Below are positions 1 through 10,631 of a stretch of 64,000 nucleotides of DNA, piece after piece. How positions within the stretch are numbered: position 1 is the first letter of the stretch; each line of letters opens with the position of its first letter. The translations under genes and the position numbers were made by a program. The notes under the pieces are model-generated. The model saw only the letters and a list, made by a program, of their open reading frames with translations, had not been told where the DNA came from and did no database searches. The stretch is from NCBI RefSeq assembly GCF_004337985.1, contig NW_021940918.1:3949429-4013428 (forward strand), read 5' to 3'. The DNA comes from Pyricularia pennisetigena (taxonomy: Eukaryota; Ascomycota; Sordariomycetes; Magnaporthales; Pyriculariaceae).

Positions 1-3000
1 TTTTTTTTTTTTTTTTTTTTTTTGCAGGCATTTCAGCTCTTAACGTTCTGGGAATAAATGCCAGAATGTTAGGGTTTTCATGGGTTATTTAAACGCAAAA
101 GGCTTACTGCAAAACGACAACTATTCAGAGCAAAGGAGAGCCCAATCGCCAGCGCCCGAGTAAGCCTGAATGTGCAAGGTACCCAATGCCACGAATGCAA
201 TATGCAAACAACGGCTTTATACACGGGACCCGAGGAAATAGTTGCATGCTCAGGTTCTGCTGGACTTTTGGGGTTATTCGTATGTGTCAATTGTCAAGGC
301 ATATATGACATTCAAAAGCAAATAAAAGTAAAGCTTCAAATTGTCTTGCTGCCATACATATATTGGAAATCCTTAATACAATATCCGTTATTGATAAAGA
401 TTTCAGACTGAAAAAAACGCAATCACCATATGGGACACGCTGGAAAAAAGCGCTCAAACCGGGGGTTAGGGGCTTTTTTATACGACCCCAGGTTTAGCGT
501 GGCTGGCGGGGTAAAATAGTAATGATAAAGATGAGTTTGGGGGCTGGATTTTTACAAAAATAACCCGACTTTTGGTATATCATTCCATTGGGAACTTGTA
601 ATAAAGGACAGTAAAAAAGGCTTCAAATATGATAAATTTGTTGAAATATCTACAAAAGAACTTTGAGGATAAAAATACCGGTTTTGTTATTTTTGGAGGG
701 CTGACAGGGGGAAGGGGTGGTCAACAGGGGTGTGCCCAACGTTAGTTAAAATTACTCTTTTGGCATTAGTATTAATTCCCCAAGATTAATAGCGATCATG
801 CGTTCGCGATCATGTGGAGCTTTATCATTCGGTCCTTGTACAATCTTGTGTTTTGACGGCGATATTTCTCCTGAGCGCGTGTTATTAGGAGGGGTTTGCA
901 GCCACCTAATCTCCCCGGCACCAGCCCAATCATCTGGTTGTAATAACTGGTGTGCGGAATGTAGGGTAGGTATTCTTATAAATAAAGCATTACGAGTAAG
1001 CAGCCCAGTTATACAAGGTATTATCGGTCGTACGGCCTGTAAAGCATAGATCCGGGAACATACGATCACGCAAATTATGTGAGTTTGTGCTGAGGCTTTA
1101 ATAGCTACAGGTGCAGGGCTGGCTGCACGTGAACACTGGAAAAGAAACTCCGAACATATGAGGATTTGATGCCAATGTGTGCGTTACAAATTTTATCAAC
1201 AACAATCCACAACGACGTGGTCTGCGGCTATGCTGATATAGCTGGGGAGTTCGTCAAGGCGGAATATGGCGGCCATTCTGTTGTCGTTCAGATTACAAAC
1301 GATTGTGGATGGATAGAACCTACAAGACTATTTGAAAGGACAACGCCCGGCAGTGTAAAGCCGGGTTATGAGTTAATCGAAATTCATGTGTTGAAAGATC
1401 TCGTAGCAGAGGAATTTTATTTTACATATATAATAATTAGACCTTACAGCCCTACCTAATTTGTCAGACGTTGATTTCAATTCAATTATACTACATAAAT
1501 ATGACAAAGGTTGCCCCTAGGACCGCTGGGCTTGGTAGGCTCTCTGGCGCCTTTTTCGGTGATTACCCTACCCTATTATTCTCCAACTACCTACTTTAGC
1601 ACAATCAAGGCCGCCTAGGATCGCTTACATCGGTTTACATGGTCTGTTTTGGAATCAAATAGAGTCGCGGGGGAGACTGCGCGCCACGTCGGACTTGGCG
1701 GTGTCACCGACCACTCCCAAGAGCCCCCGTTTCCTCCACGGCATTCTCGCCAACGTGGTGCGGTCGTTGTGAACGGTCCCGGGAGAAACAAAACTCGACC
1801 GCCGCGGCAATCAAAGGAGCCATTGTCCTTCCGGCGACACCACCAGTGAATCACTGGCAGTGATGGACACCATGTGGGCGCCTGCAGTATTTTGCATATG
1901 AAATGCACGCGTTCCAATGTCGTCAAAATTGCTCAAAAGCCTGTTGGCCTTTTCGTCAGTGCTGCTCCCGCCCCATGTGTAAATGTGCGTCCGGTTCGGG
2001 TCGGGTCACAGGGCTGGCTTTGCTGTTGAAACGGAATCCCAATCTTCGAATGCGTATTTTTGTTAAACTTGCATGACCCGAGACTCTATGATTTGGTCTA
2101 TCCAGATGGCCCGTTTCGTATTTCCTTGGTCAAGGTGACCGATTCCGTTCTATAAAGCGACTTTCGGGCCAAAAGAAACGAACTTTCCCGTCGATGGAAG
2201 TCACTAAAATACATATCGGGCAGCAAAACTGAATTCTGCCCAGCTAGCTGCCTAGTAGTGCTTCGGTTGTGAAAGTAGAGATATTTGCCAAGAACAGCAG
2301 TTTCAGTGATTCGTAAAACATCAGTTACCAGAGGAATCTGTTGCGTGAAATGAAACTTGCATCATGAAATCTGACCTATTCAAAAATGGTTCGCCTGTAG
2401 TTGAAAAGCTTGTCAGGAGGCAAAACATGTTGTGACCTACAAACGAGATGGATGACCAGCCCGGTTACCTCTCGAAAAGAATACATTGCGGCTTCAACCA
2501 GTGAGAGTAACAGCTTTGAATCTGAAATTCGGACTGACCATAGCACATTCAATCATGAGATGGATAAGGGCAAAAAAAAAAGAAAAAAAAAAACGACAAG
2601 GAAGTTAGGAAAAAGAAGAGGGACCAGGAACGATAAAAACAACTGGGCACTTGCTGACAACGGCCAAGACTTCCGACGCCAGTTGAAAGTGGTAGAGCTG
2701 TCTGAGTGAAAAGACACGAATCAAAATCCTTTTCTCGATTCAGGCATTGAAGAGATGCTGAAAATTAAAATACCCAGCTGGCGACGTGATTCTTTCATTT
2801 GCCAATGGTAATCAGACAAGTCGCATGGGGGTCTTCTCGACGTCGGATTTTCCCCGGCTGGTACCGAGATCTGCGCCGGGGACAACAATGGGCCTGTCCA
2901 TTATCGATGGATTCATGACTACCACAGGTGGAGTAAATCCAGATGATTGCGAGAAAAAAAAAAAGGATATTAATTTTATTTCTATAGTAGCATTGCTGCT

Positions 3001-3082
3001 AACGCCATAACCGGCGTCTGTTATCATTACACGTCCTCGACCGCTCACAGCTTCTCCGCCGAAAGCTCTCGCACGACACAGC
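1..3082. other. Gene-poor left end
   Basis: The window opens with 23 T. No reading frame here carries a recognisable domain, signal peptide or convincing codon pattern. A 97-codon open frame on the plus strand at 1166-1459 is moderately protein-like but matches nothing I recognise; a Lys-rich frame at 2401-2709 is mostly low complexity. Base composition shifts from AT-rich (1-1500) to mixed. Confidence 0.5.
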
Positions 3083-3664
3083 TTAATTGCAGATCGGGAT
3101 GTTGATGACCTGGCCGATCTGGAGCAGGAGGGGGTCCACACCGGGGTTGGCGGCCTGGAGGGCCTCGACGCTGAGGTTGAACTTCTGGGCGACCAGGAAG
3201 AAGGTGTCGCCCGAGGCGATGGTGTAGTAGGGGGACACGCCGGTGGCGCAGGTGTTGTTGTCGCTGGGCTTGGCCAGGCACGAGACGTTGTCGATGACGC
3301 AAGGGGCGGTCGGGACCTTGAGCACGGCGCCCACGGCGATGAAGTCGGGTCTGGCGAGGTTGTTGAGCGTGGCGATGTTGCAGATGCCGGAGTTGAGCTT
3401 CTGCGACACGATGGTCAGGGTGTCGTTGCTCTGGACCGTGTAGTCCACCACGGGGCCCGGGGTGCAGGTGGCCGAGGGAGCGGCGGCGGAGGAGGTGGAG
3501 GTGGAGGTTGCTTGCTGCTGCAATGTGAAGCCAGGGTTAGCTGTGAAGGTGAAGACTTGATTTTAGATATATATCTTGATTCTAGATATATATATGGTTC
3601 TGCTTACGGGCATCGCAGCGGCAACGCCGGCAAAGAGGAGTGTGGTGATGGTGGAGAACTGCAT
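3083..3664 (-). CDS. Slp1-like secreted LysM effector
   Basis: Two exons on the minus strand: 3664-3608 and 3514-3083, with an intron of 93 bases (donor GTAAGC, acceptor CAG; an acceptor three bases earlier is also possible and adds one Gln). The product is 162 residues. Residues 1-17 form a signal peptide ([17 protein letters not shown]), followed by a Ser/Thr/Ala linker and two LysM domains at about 43-90 and 112-159, each with the usual YTV/YTI opening and a VG/IGQV...VP/IP close. Four N-glycosylation sequons (NDT, NVS, NNT, NLS) are visible. Known for the family: Slp1 of Magnaporthe binds chitin fragments in the apoplast, suppresses chitin-triggered immunity and needs N-glycosylation. Length, domain order and signal peptide agree with Slp1, so orthology is likely but not proven. 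Confidence 0.88.
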
Positions 3665-3826
3665 CTTGACGGTTTGAGGGGTTCGGACTCGAACTTGTGA
3701 GAAAAAGTCGATTATAATGTGTAAAGAATGACCAAAGCTGAAATGGTTGGAAAGCGAATGGTTTGAGTGAATGATACTCTGAGATGGAGGCCGAACAAAC
3801 CTCAACTCGGGGCTGGATGTTGCGAC

Positions 3827-3832
3827 TTTATA
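3827..3832 (-). promoter_or_regulatory. Candidate TATA box of the LysM gene
   Basis: TATAAA on the minus strand about 165 bases upstream of the LysM start codon. Position and sequence are plausible for a fungal core promoter, but there is no independent support. Confidence 0.35.
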
Positions 3833-4674
3833 TCTTCATCGACGGAATAGACACAATGCCCATTGCCCCTAGAGGTTTGCTATCGCAGAACCATCCAATA
3901 TGGCTCTATTCAGGGGCACCAGCGTCAGATGGTACCATCCCCTATGGAGAGTCCGAAGACGCCGCGCAACGCCCGAAGAATCCACGCGGCGAATATAACC
4001 GCATCAGGAAGTCTGTCGTGGTGGCCAGGTCCCAAGGGAAGGGGTGAGGTGGGGCTCTGCACGCGATTGAGTATGACATGCGGGTATGCAGTCCCATGGA
4101 CTTGGGAACCGGCCCTCCACATTCTCCCGCATTCGGATTAGCAGGCTGTCATGACATGACTACTCCCCAACCCTGCCGGAGCGAAGCGCTGGGCTTCAAC
4201 TCAGGATATGCCGGCCTTGCTCTATCGGATCTCAGGCGGGGGCACTGAGAGATCTACTCAAAGTCTGCAATCTAATTTGCTTACTGACGCTCGTGTGTCA
4301 TTGTCGCCACTTCTAAGGACAAGAGGACGTAGCATTTCAAATTTCCCAAGTTCAATTGCACTCAAGAGAAACGAGAGTTCAATTAATTATCTCATGCGGC
4401 TTGGCCAAACTCCACGGCACTGCCCGCTATCACTTTCTCATGTCTCTCAATATTGGGTTCGCGTCTAATTAGTGCCAAGAGCTCTCTAGCGTCTTGGACA
4501 CGTGAAGCTGCCCTTGACCCCGTCGCCCTTTCGGCTGGTCTTTCCTATGTAGGACCAAGACTGTCCGATCCCCCTTGAACACGTGGGTTTTCGATCTCTC
4601 CCGTGACTGCTGTCACCTCGTTGCCAATGAAACTTTATTCCTGCGGTTATGGAGAAATACAATTAGAAGCTGCG

Positions 4675-4703
<29 letters not shown>
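4675..4703. repeat. Poly-A homopolymer, 29 bases
   Basis: Uninterrupted run of 29 A on the plus strand in intergenic DNA. No flanking similarity to the other poly-A/T runs in the window was seen. Confidence 0.95.
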
Positions 4704-4705
<2 letters not shown>

Positions 4706-7486
4706 AGCTCAAATCGCACGCTGCTAGCAAAAGGCGCAGCCGCCCAGACTCTCGTTTGTCCTCCAAAGCCACCCTCGTTTGGTCGGTGTTGCGTTAACAA
4801 TTCATTCTTCCCTTGGACATACTTTGCAATTATCAAAAAGATTTCTCCCAAAGAATGGTGTAAACCTGGGAGATGTCACTTTTGTGAGAGATGTGTGCCA
4901 TGGAATGGGGGAAAATGGACTGTCGCTTATCGTCGCCCTTCCTTCGGACCGACATTGGCGACCAGGAGGCCCTTGGTGAAGAGGGGACCCACTTGCTGGA
5001 GTTCAAGGTTGTTCTTGTCACTAAGGAAGCGCAGTAGGCTCTGGCGTGGTTTTCATCCCCGAGTCGCCACGCGATTGGACCGGCCTTCAACTCTTATCGT
5101 GGACAGCCAGTCGAAGGATAGTAAAGATTACGGCATCTTCCACCGAATTCTATCAGGTACGGCGTTCCCTGTAGCCAATTGAACACAGTACGAGACGCTG
5201 TAATGCTCCTTGCATCCGGACAGTGCCAAGATTCGTGTTCCTCTATACTTTGAGAATTCCACCCCTAACTTTAACTCTATCGAGAGCCAGGGTCTGGTAC
5301 ATGCTGTCAAAGGGCTCAGCTGACAACCTATATAACTACATACCTAGGACTTGGCAATTCCGGGCCAAGGAAAATATTCTCAAGACTAGAAATCTTCGTG
5401 TCCATACATCAACGTTGCCAGCACAAAGTTTTGGAAGCATGCTACCTCCTCCGCATTCTGCCCAGAAATCAATCAAGGGAATCTCTAAAAACAGGGTTTT
5501 CCACTTGTGTTGTTTGGAAACTATAGAAAGAGTAGCCGGGATTTCGCATCAGTTCACCACGTAGCTATTACTGCGTTTCCGGTCTGTTTCTAGCACCGAC
5601 CTGTGGCCCCTGCCGGGTCTAGGTGATGCAAACACCACCCTGCGGGCTTGGGGTTGGCTCTACCCTCATTTGTGAAAAATAACATGCTGCTCCCGTTGCA
5701 TGGACCCGGAAAGCAGGATATACTTTGATGTCTATACCAAAAAAAAGCTATCACATCCTCGGATTGCCCTTTGCTTCGAGTCAGTGACCGTACTTCCATT
5801 TGGATATCTAGATGTTGGACTGTATAGAACTTGAAAACATATGTTATGCTTGTCGTTTTACCGTTTCGAAATCCTGTGCACATTTACTTTCACTCAACAG
5901 GTACGAAGCGCAAATTCCCTGGGTTGAAATCGCTCATTATCTCGCACGTCCCCTTGACTTCTTAATCTTGGCATCCTTGCCCACGGCGCGGGCGATAAGT
6001 TCGACAAATCCAACGCGTTCAAAAGCCAATCTGCATGATTCCTGCTCTAAGCCAGGGTTGCACTGAGCCTGGCGCCCCTCGCAGATAATCAATTAGAGGT
6101 AAATCAGCACACACGCCAATACACTAAAACACCCAGCAAACTCTGAGTTTACAAACACCTCGTCGGACCCTACAAGAGTTGGACAGGTGCGCCTCGAAAG
6201 TTGTTCAAATTTCCACATGAAATGGCTTTGTCCGGATACTCAATTGCGGCACCTCAACCTGTCCTGGCATGCGATCCCTGACTTGTATATCGGGGTTAAA
6301 GGAAAAACTATCAATAGCCTTTCTGCCGTTCATCTCGTTTTACTGCATTGCGGCACGAGCTTGTGCGATTACTGTAGCCCTTCAATCTGCGTCAAGACTA
6401 GCTTTGCTGACTATGCACTAGTCCACCGCAAGTCACACCATCATAAGTCACAATTTACGACGACTTTAATGTTGTACTACTGTCATACTACAAGATCTAC
6501 TGAAAGGCGTAGAACTTGGCACATTACGCACTTGGCTGTCCGTCTCCTGAGAGATACTAAAAGGTCATTTTGAAAATTTTCTTTTAATGTCCGTAGGTTT
6601 ACTTGATTTACTTTGTTGTCCAAGGTTGCAAAGTGGGGTTTCAGCCAAACACTCAGTTTGCATCAAAGGATTCCCTCTGAAGATTTTCATAACACTCTCG
6701 ACCCGACAGATGTCAAAAGGTCTCGGTATATTAAATTTACACCCTAAAACGAGGGTCGACGGCTGAGGAAAAAATCCAAGTACAAAGATGACAAAGCTGC
6801 TGAGAAACGCGTCGAGGTTCAAAAATCTGGTGAGGAGGTGCCTGCGAACGTTGTGGCCGACGGATTGCTAGGGTTATTAAAGTATAAGCCTTGGGCTTAA
6901 TCCTTACAACAACACCATTTTCCACGTGGGAAAACATTCAAGAGTCGAGGGAGACCAGAGTTACTGAGACTAATAGCAACACAGTCTATTATAACATACA
7001 AGTCATTGTGTGCCAGTGGTCCTTTGTTCCTTGATTTGATTGGTAGGTTAGTGCATTAAATCATGCCTTGCCGCTCCCTGACTAGGTAAGGACCTGTGCC
7101 TTTGGTAAGTACGGCAAATTGTTAGTCTCTTGTGGCGCATTATTAATAGAACTGATTTATAACTCTGGCTTATTTAGATTGTCGCCTGATAATATTTCCA
7201 CAGGTTACCAAAAAAAAAAAAAAAGCTAAACAGCAGTGCAACAAGCCTTGCAACGAATTAACTGCAGCAGCCATTGAGCCCCTGGAATGGTAATACATGT
7301 TTTCCATGAAAATTTGAGCACTTTCATCCCTTTTCTAATGTAAATAAATGTAAATTTTCATTGTTGACAATTACCCTTTTCTTTCTTTTTTCTTTCTTTC
7401 TTTTTTTCATTTTTTTTTCATTTTCTTTTTTTTTGGTCTTCATCCCCTCGCACAAATACCAACCCAAATTGGTTTTGACTGGCAAA

Positions 7487-7831
7487 ATGCGCTTCCCATT
7501 CATCATGGCCTTTGTTGCATGCGGCGTTGCTACTAATTTCCTGGGATCTTCTCAACCCACTTCTATCCCTCGCGCCGCAACTCTATCGGATAAAGATAAA
7601 CAGAGATACTTATTCTACCTAAATGAACCGATTGATCCGATGGAACTTCAGATCGGTGACCTGTACACCAATAAGTATAAGTGGTGTTTGGCAGAGTGCT
7701 ATATTCATTATCAACAACAGGGATATTTGTATGCTGCATGGGAGGATGAACTTGTCCCATTGTGCCATAATAAGTGCATAACTTACTTCAGAGAGCAAAG
7801 AGCAAAACGAAAGATGGGATGGAGAGATTAG
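7487..7831 (+). CDS. Small secreted protein, CxxxC...CxxxC
   Basis: Single exon of 114 codons. The ATG at 7487 follows a CAAA context and a pyrimidine-rich leader; the frame is open further upstream, but that part only translates the T-rich leader. Residues 1-17 look like a signal peptide (MRFPFIMAFVACGVATN). The mature part has exactly four cysteines in two CxxxC pairs, C67/C71 and C93/C97, separated by 21 residues, with aromatic-rich stretches between them and a basic tail. Twin CxxxC pairs are compatible with a disulfide-stapled helical hairpin, but no family is recognised. It is a candidate apoplastic effector by size and cysteine pattern only; its neighbours are other secreted-protein genes. 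Confidence 0.7.
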   Translation: MRFPFIMAFVACGVATNFLGSSQPTSIPRAATLSDKDKQRYLFYLNEPIDPMELQIGDLYTNKYKWCLAECYIHYQQQGYLYAAWEDELVPLCHNKCITYFREQRAKRKMGWRD

Positions 7832-8138
7832 GGCGCGATTGCCAGGTGAAGGGGATAAGGAAGGATATAATGCATATGGAGGGACGAGGAATCGACAAGA
7901 ACAAGTCAACGTGGTTGGTTGTACATTACGGCTATATTTTCATCGCAACTTTTCATCGCGCGATACTCGGTGCTATCCCGGTATTATCTGCTGCTTTGCA
8001 TTGACTAAAGATAGGCAAAACTTTGATCCACGTCTTCGCCTACACCACATTCTGATTTGGCCACACTGGATATTCAAGAAACTCAGCATTGGGGATTAAA
8101 AACAACTATTTTCTTTTTGCACATAACCGCATATGCCC

Positions 8139-8699
8139 TCACCGCCACTTTGGCCATCCTTTTTTGGTCGCCTTCTTTCTGCCAACATTGCTTTCCTCCA
8201 TTTCCGACCCGGGTCTCAATCTTGGTACCCACTCCCAACTGTTTGGTCCATTAATCTTGTACCAGCCGTCAATGTTGTCTACTGGAATCGATCGAGTCGC
8301 GAACACCTCCGATTCCGCTTTGTGCGGGTTCTCCTTCGCTTGTGCCCAATACAATTGCTCAACAGACTTGAAACGGTCTTCTATCCCCACTGTATCAATC
8401 TGGTAAACGTATCTCGGCCTGCCACCTGGATATTTCTTTATCAAATGATTCTTGGCAGGTTCAAAAGTGCTCGATGTTGATATATACAGAGCTCCTTTCT
8501 TTATGTATTGTGCAGCTTCATCTGGGTGATAATTCAATTGGGCTGCCGGGCCTTTTCTGAAATGCAGAGATATGCGACCATCCTTGAGAACTTTCAAGGG
8601 CGACACAACGTCAGGGAGAAAAAGTTTTGTGGGGATTTGCGGCGGAACAGCTTGACAAAAAGCGGCGGCGAAACAGAGAATTAATGCTGAAGAGCGCAT
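8139..8699 (-). CDS. Secreted enterotoxin-A-like ADP-ribosyltransferase fold, degenerate
   Basis: Single exon, 186 residues, ATG at 8699. Residues 1-17 are a signal peptide. The protein matches the C-terminal pattern of the fungal heat-labile-enterotoxin-alpha-like family (R-S-E class ADP-ribosyltransferases): an STS motif at residues 74-76, an ExE pair at E129/E131, and the Ile-Pro...Gly-Trp-Tyr stretch at 138-147 that usually follows the catalytic glutamate. The first beta strand, where the family has the NAD-binding arginine, reads KLFLPD (25-30), so the arginine appears to be missing. Inference: either a non-catalytic member or a diverged effector. It is shorter than typical members, which often have further C-terminal domains. 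No frameshift is seen. Confidence 0.68.
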   Translation of the reverse strand: MRSSALILCFAAAFCQAVPPQIPTKLFLPDVVSPLKVLKDGRISLHFRKGPAAQLNYHPDEAAQYIKKGALYISTSSTFEPAKNHLIKKYPGGRPRYVYQIDTVGIEDRFKSVEQLYWAQAKENPHKAESEVFATRSIPVDNIDGWYKINGPNSWEWVPRLRPGSEMEESNVGRKKATKKGWPKWR

Positions 8700-9900
8700 G
8701 GCTGTAGTGGGATGTTACCACGTCTAGAATTGAATTTTCGAAGCGGCAGGAGGAATTGTTCATGGAGGTGTGGACGAGAATGTTGCGACCAAGGCAGCTG
8801 GGTCAGGATGAAAAAAAAAAACCAAAAAAAACCAGGAAGGACAGAACTTTGCGGAGTCGAGTACCAGCGAGAGAGGCGCTTGTCAATAAATACCTTAACC
8901 ATCCGGTAAAGAGTACAGGACGGAATGGATACCTGATCTGTATAATATTGACTTCTGGAGACAGACAACTAAGAGCAGGGAGGTTATTTCAAGGAGCATA
9001 ATATATGTAAGCCAAGATCCGTTAGCATATAAAGCAGCGTTATGTCAGGACTGCTTAGCAGCAATTACCCTGTGTCATCGCTTCCTTGAGACCCCAGTCA
9101 ACCCCTTGTGCCGTTAATCCTTATTTTCCTAATATATCTTGACAAAATGTAAAAAAGGGACAGCTGCTTTTACCTGCGTTCGTATTATCGGCACATTATT
9201 TGCCTGACTCTACGAATAATAAAATGAGTGCTGAGTCGTGTAGGTGCTTATACACAAGTTTGTTGCTACTGCTGACGTTATTTTTCTCTTGTCTCAGACG
9301 CACCTGTCGCTTGGATACTTTTACCTGGCCTAGCCCATAGACTACAGCTAGCTGGCTTATGTTAAAAGCGTAGATATAACCGAAAAAAATGAATGAATAA
9401 ATGAGTAAATACTCTAGATCTCAAGTAACCAGCTGGGCAACATTGGTTCCCGCCCTAGACAATTCTCAAGAAAGCTAATCCCTGCTGGCATGCGACCAAG
9501 ATGACATAAAGGGCAGCATGAGAATAAGAGAAAAAAGAAAACTCAAGGATATGCCCTGTGACGAATCTGTCAATCTCCGTTAAGAGGCGGGCTGAACACG
9601 AGGCTCAGCACCTGCAGAACTATTGACTGGTGGATCTTGGGTTGACTGATGGAGGATCGGAGTCGCCTCGACATGCCATGGGGGAACGTCGCAACACCTA
9701 CCCGATGGGTCTTTTGAAGAAGGAAAAGAAGAGATTAGTGGGTAACAATGCACGAAAGCGGACATCTTGGCGCAAGCATGCAGAGTCAAAAATAGATTTT
9801 CGCTGTTTATTAAATCAGCCACAAAATAAGCCCCCCCCCCCCCCCCACTCGAGCAGCCCAATATTACCGAGTCATTACCTCTGCGCACCCCGATCTCACG

Positions 9901-9951
<51 letters not shown>

Positions 9952-9967
9952 TTATGGCACTTGCTCT
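8700..9967. other. Intergenic with simple repeats
   Basis: No supported gene. Contains a 16-base C run at 9831-9846 and a CA dinucleotide tract at 9906-9948, both close to the 3' end of the Gly-rich gene on the minus strand. Confidence 0.5.
9906..9948. repeat. (CA)n microsatellite
   Basis: About 21 consecutive CA units on the plus strand, 20 bases past the stop codon of the minus-strand Gly-rich gene, so it probably lies in that gene's 3' untranslated region. Confidence 0.95.
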
Positions 9968-10631
9968 TTACCACTTTTCCTTTGCCATCTTGGCCGCACC
10001 GTCAATGATGCTGTCCGAGATCTTGTCCTTGAAGGTCTTTTCCTTTTTGTCCTTCTTGTCGTCGCTGCTGCCCCCCAAGCCGAAGAAGCCGGAGCCGCCC
10101 GACTTCTTGTCCGAGTCTGGGTGACCTCACGCACGAATCAGTCAGCTGGGAGGACAAAAAGTCACGATAAAAGCAATGTGGGGTAGGGAGCATGGACAAG
10201 CGAGTCAGTGGAGGATATCTGGGATACGAGCTGTCAAATGACTTACCGCGGCGCCTACGGCTGTGGGACGACCGGCTGGACGAACGGCTGGACCGAGAGC
10301 TGGACCGGCGGCGGTTCGACGGGCGGCTGGAGTGGGAGTCGTGGTTGTCGTAGCTGCCGTGCGAGCTGTGGCCGCACGAACCGCTGTTCATGTTGGAGCT
10401 GCCGTAGCTGCCGCCGTTGTTGTAGTTGTCGCGGCCGCCTCGGTTACCGTAGCTGTTGTTCATGCCTCCGCTCATGCCACTGTCCATGCCGCCGCCCATA
10501 CCACCGCCCATGCCATTGTTCATGCCATTGTTCATGCCATTGTTCATGCCATTGTTCATGCCATTGTTCATACCGCCATTCATACCGCCATTCATGCCGT
10601 TGGAGTAACCGTTGTTTCCGTATGAGTTCAT
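9968..10631 (-). CDS. Gly/Asn/Met-rich repeat protein
   Basis: Two exons, 10631-10247 and 10116-9968, joined in phase 1 (donor GTAAGT, acceptor CACCCAG), giving 177 residues. The ATG at 10631 is the first real ATG; the frame upstream has only a TTG. The N-terminal half is low complexity with MNNG/MNGG/MGGG tetrapeptides. A middle segment is rich in Asn, Gly, Tyr and Ser, then comes a run of Arg-Ser dipeptides with RRRR before the intron. Exon 2 encodes a Lys/Asp-rich tail with a GFFGLGG patch and an amphipathic end (ISDSIIDGAAKMAKEKW). There is no signal peptide. No family is recognised; composition suggests a disordered, possibly condensate-forming or nucleic-acid-associated protein (inference only). 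Confidence 0.75.
10509..10568. repeat. 12-base tandem repeat, five copies
   Basis: Five perfect copies of CATGCCATTGTT (plus strand) inside exon 1 of the Gly-rich gene, encoding MNNG tetrapeptides. Degenerate copies continue on both sides. In-frame, so length changes would not break the gene. Confidence 0.9.

Larger units (their letters stand above)
3665..7486. other. Intergenic, no supported gene
   Basis: About 3.8 kb between two secreted-protein genes. It holds a 29-base poly-A run (4675-4703) and a 15-base poly-A (7210-7224). Open frames such as 6187-6573 (plus) lack domain or compositional signs of coding. The last 110 bases before the next gene are a T/C-rich tract, a common feature of strongly transcribed fungal 5' leaders. 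Confidence 0.5.

Noticed and set aside
1..23. Poly-T at the left edge as a telomere or retroelement tail
   Set aside because: No telomeric TTAGGG repeats, and no element is recognisable next to it.
752..1069. Overlapping frames of 83 and 105 codons
   Set aside because: Mutually overlapping on opposite strands, no domain, and composition typical of random translation.
1615..1926. Minus-strand frame of 103 codons
   Set aside because: Overlaps a plus-strand frame in a GC-rich patch; no signal or motif.
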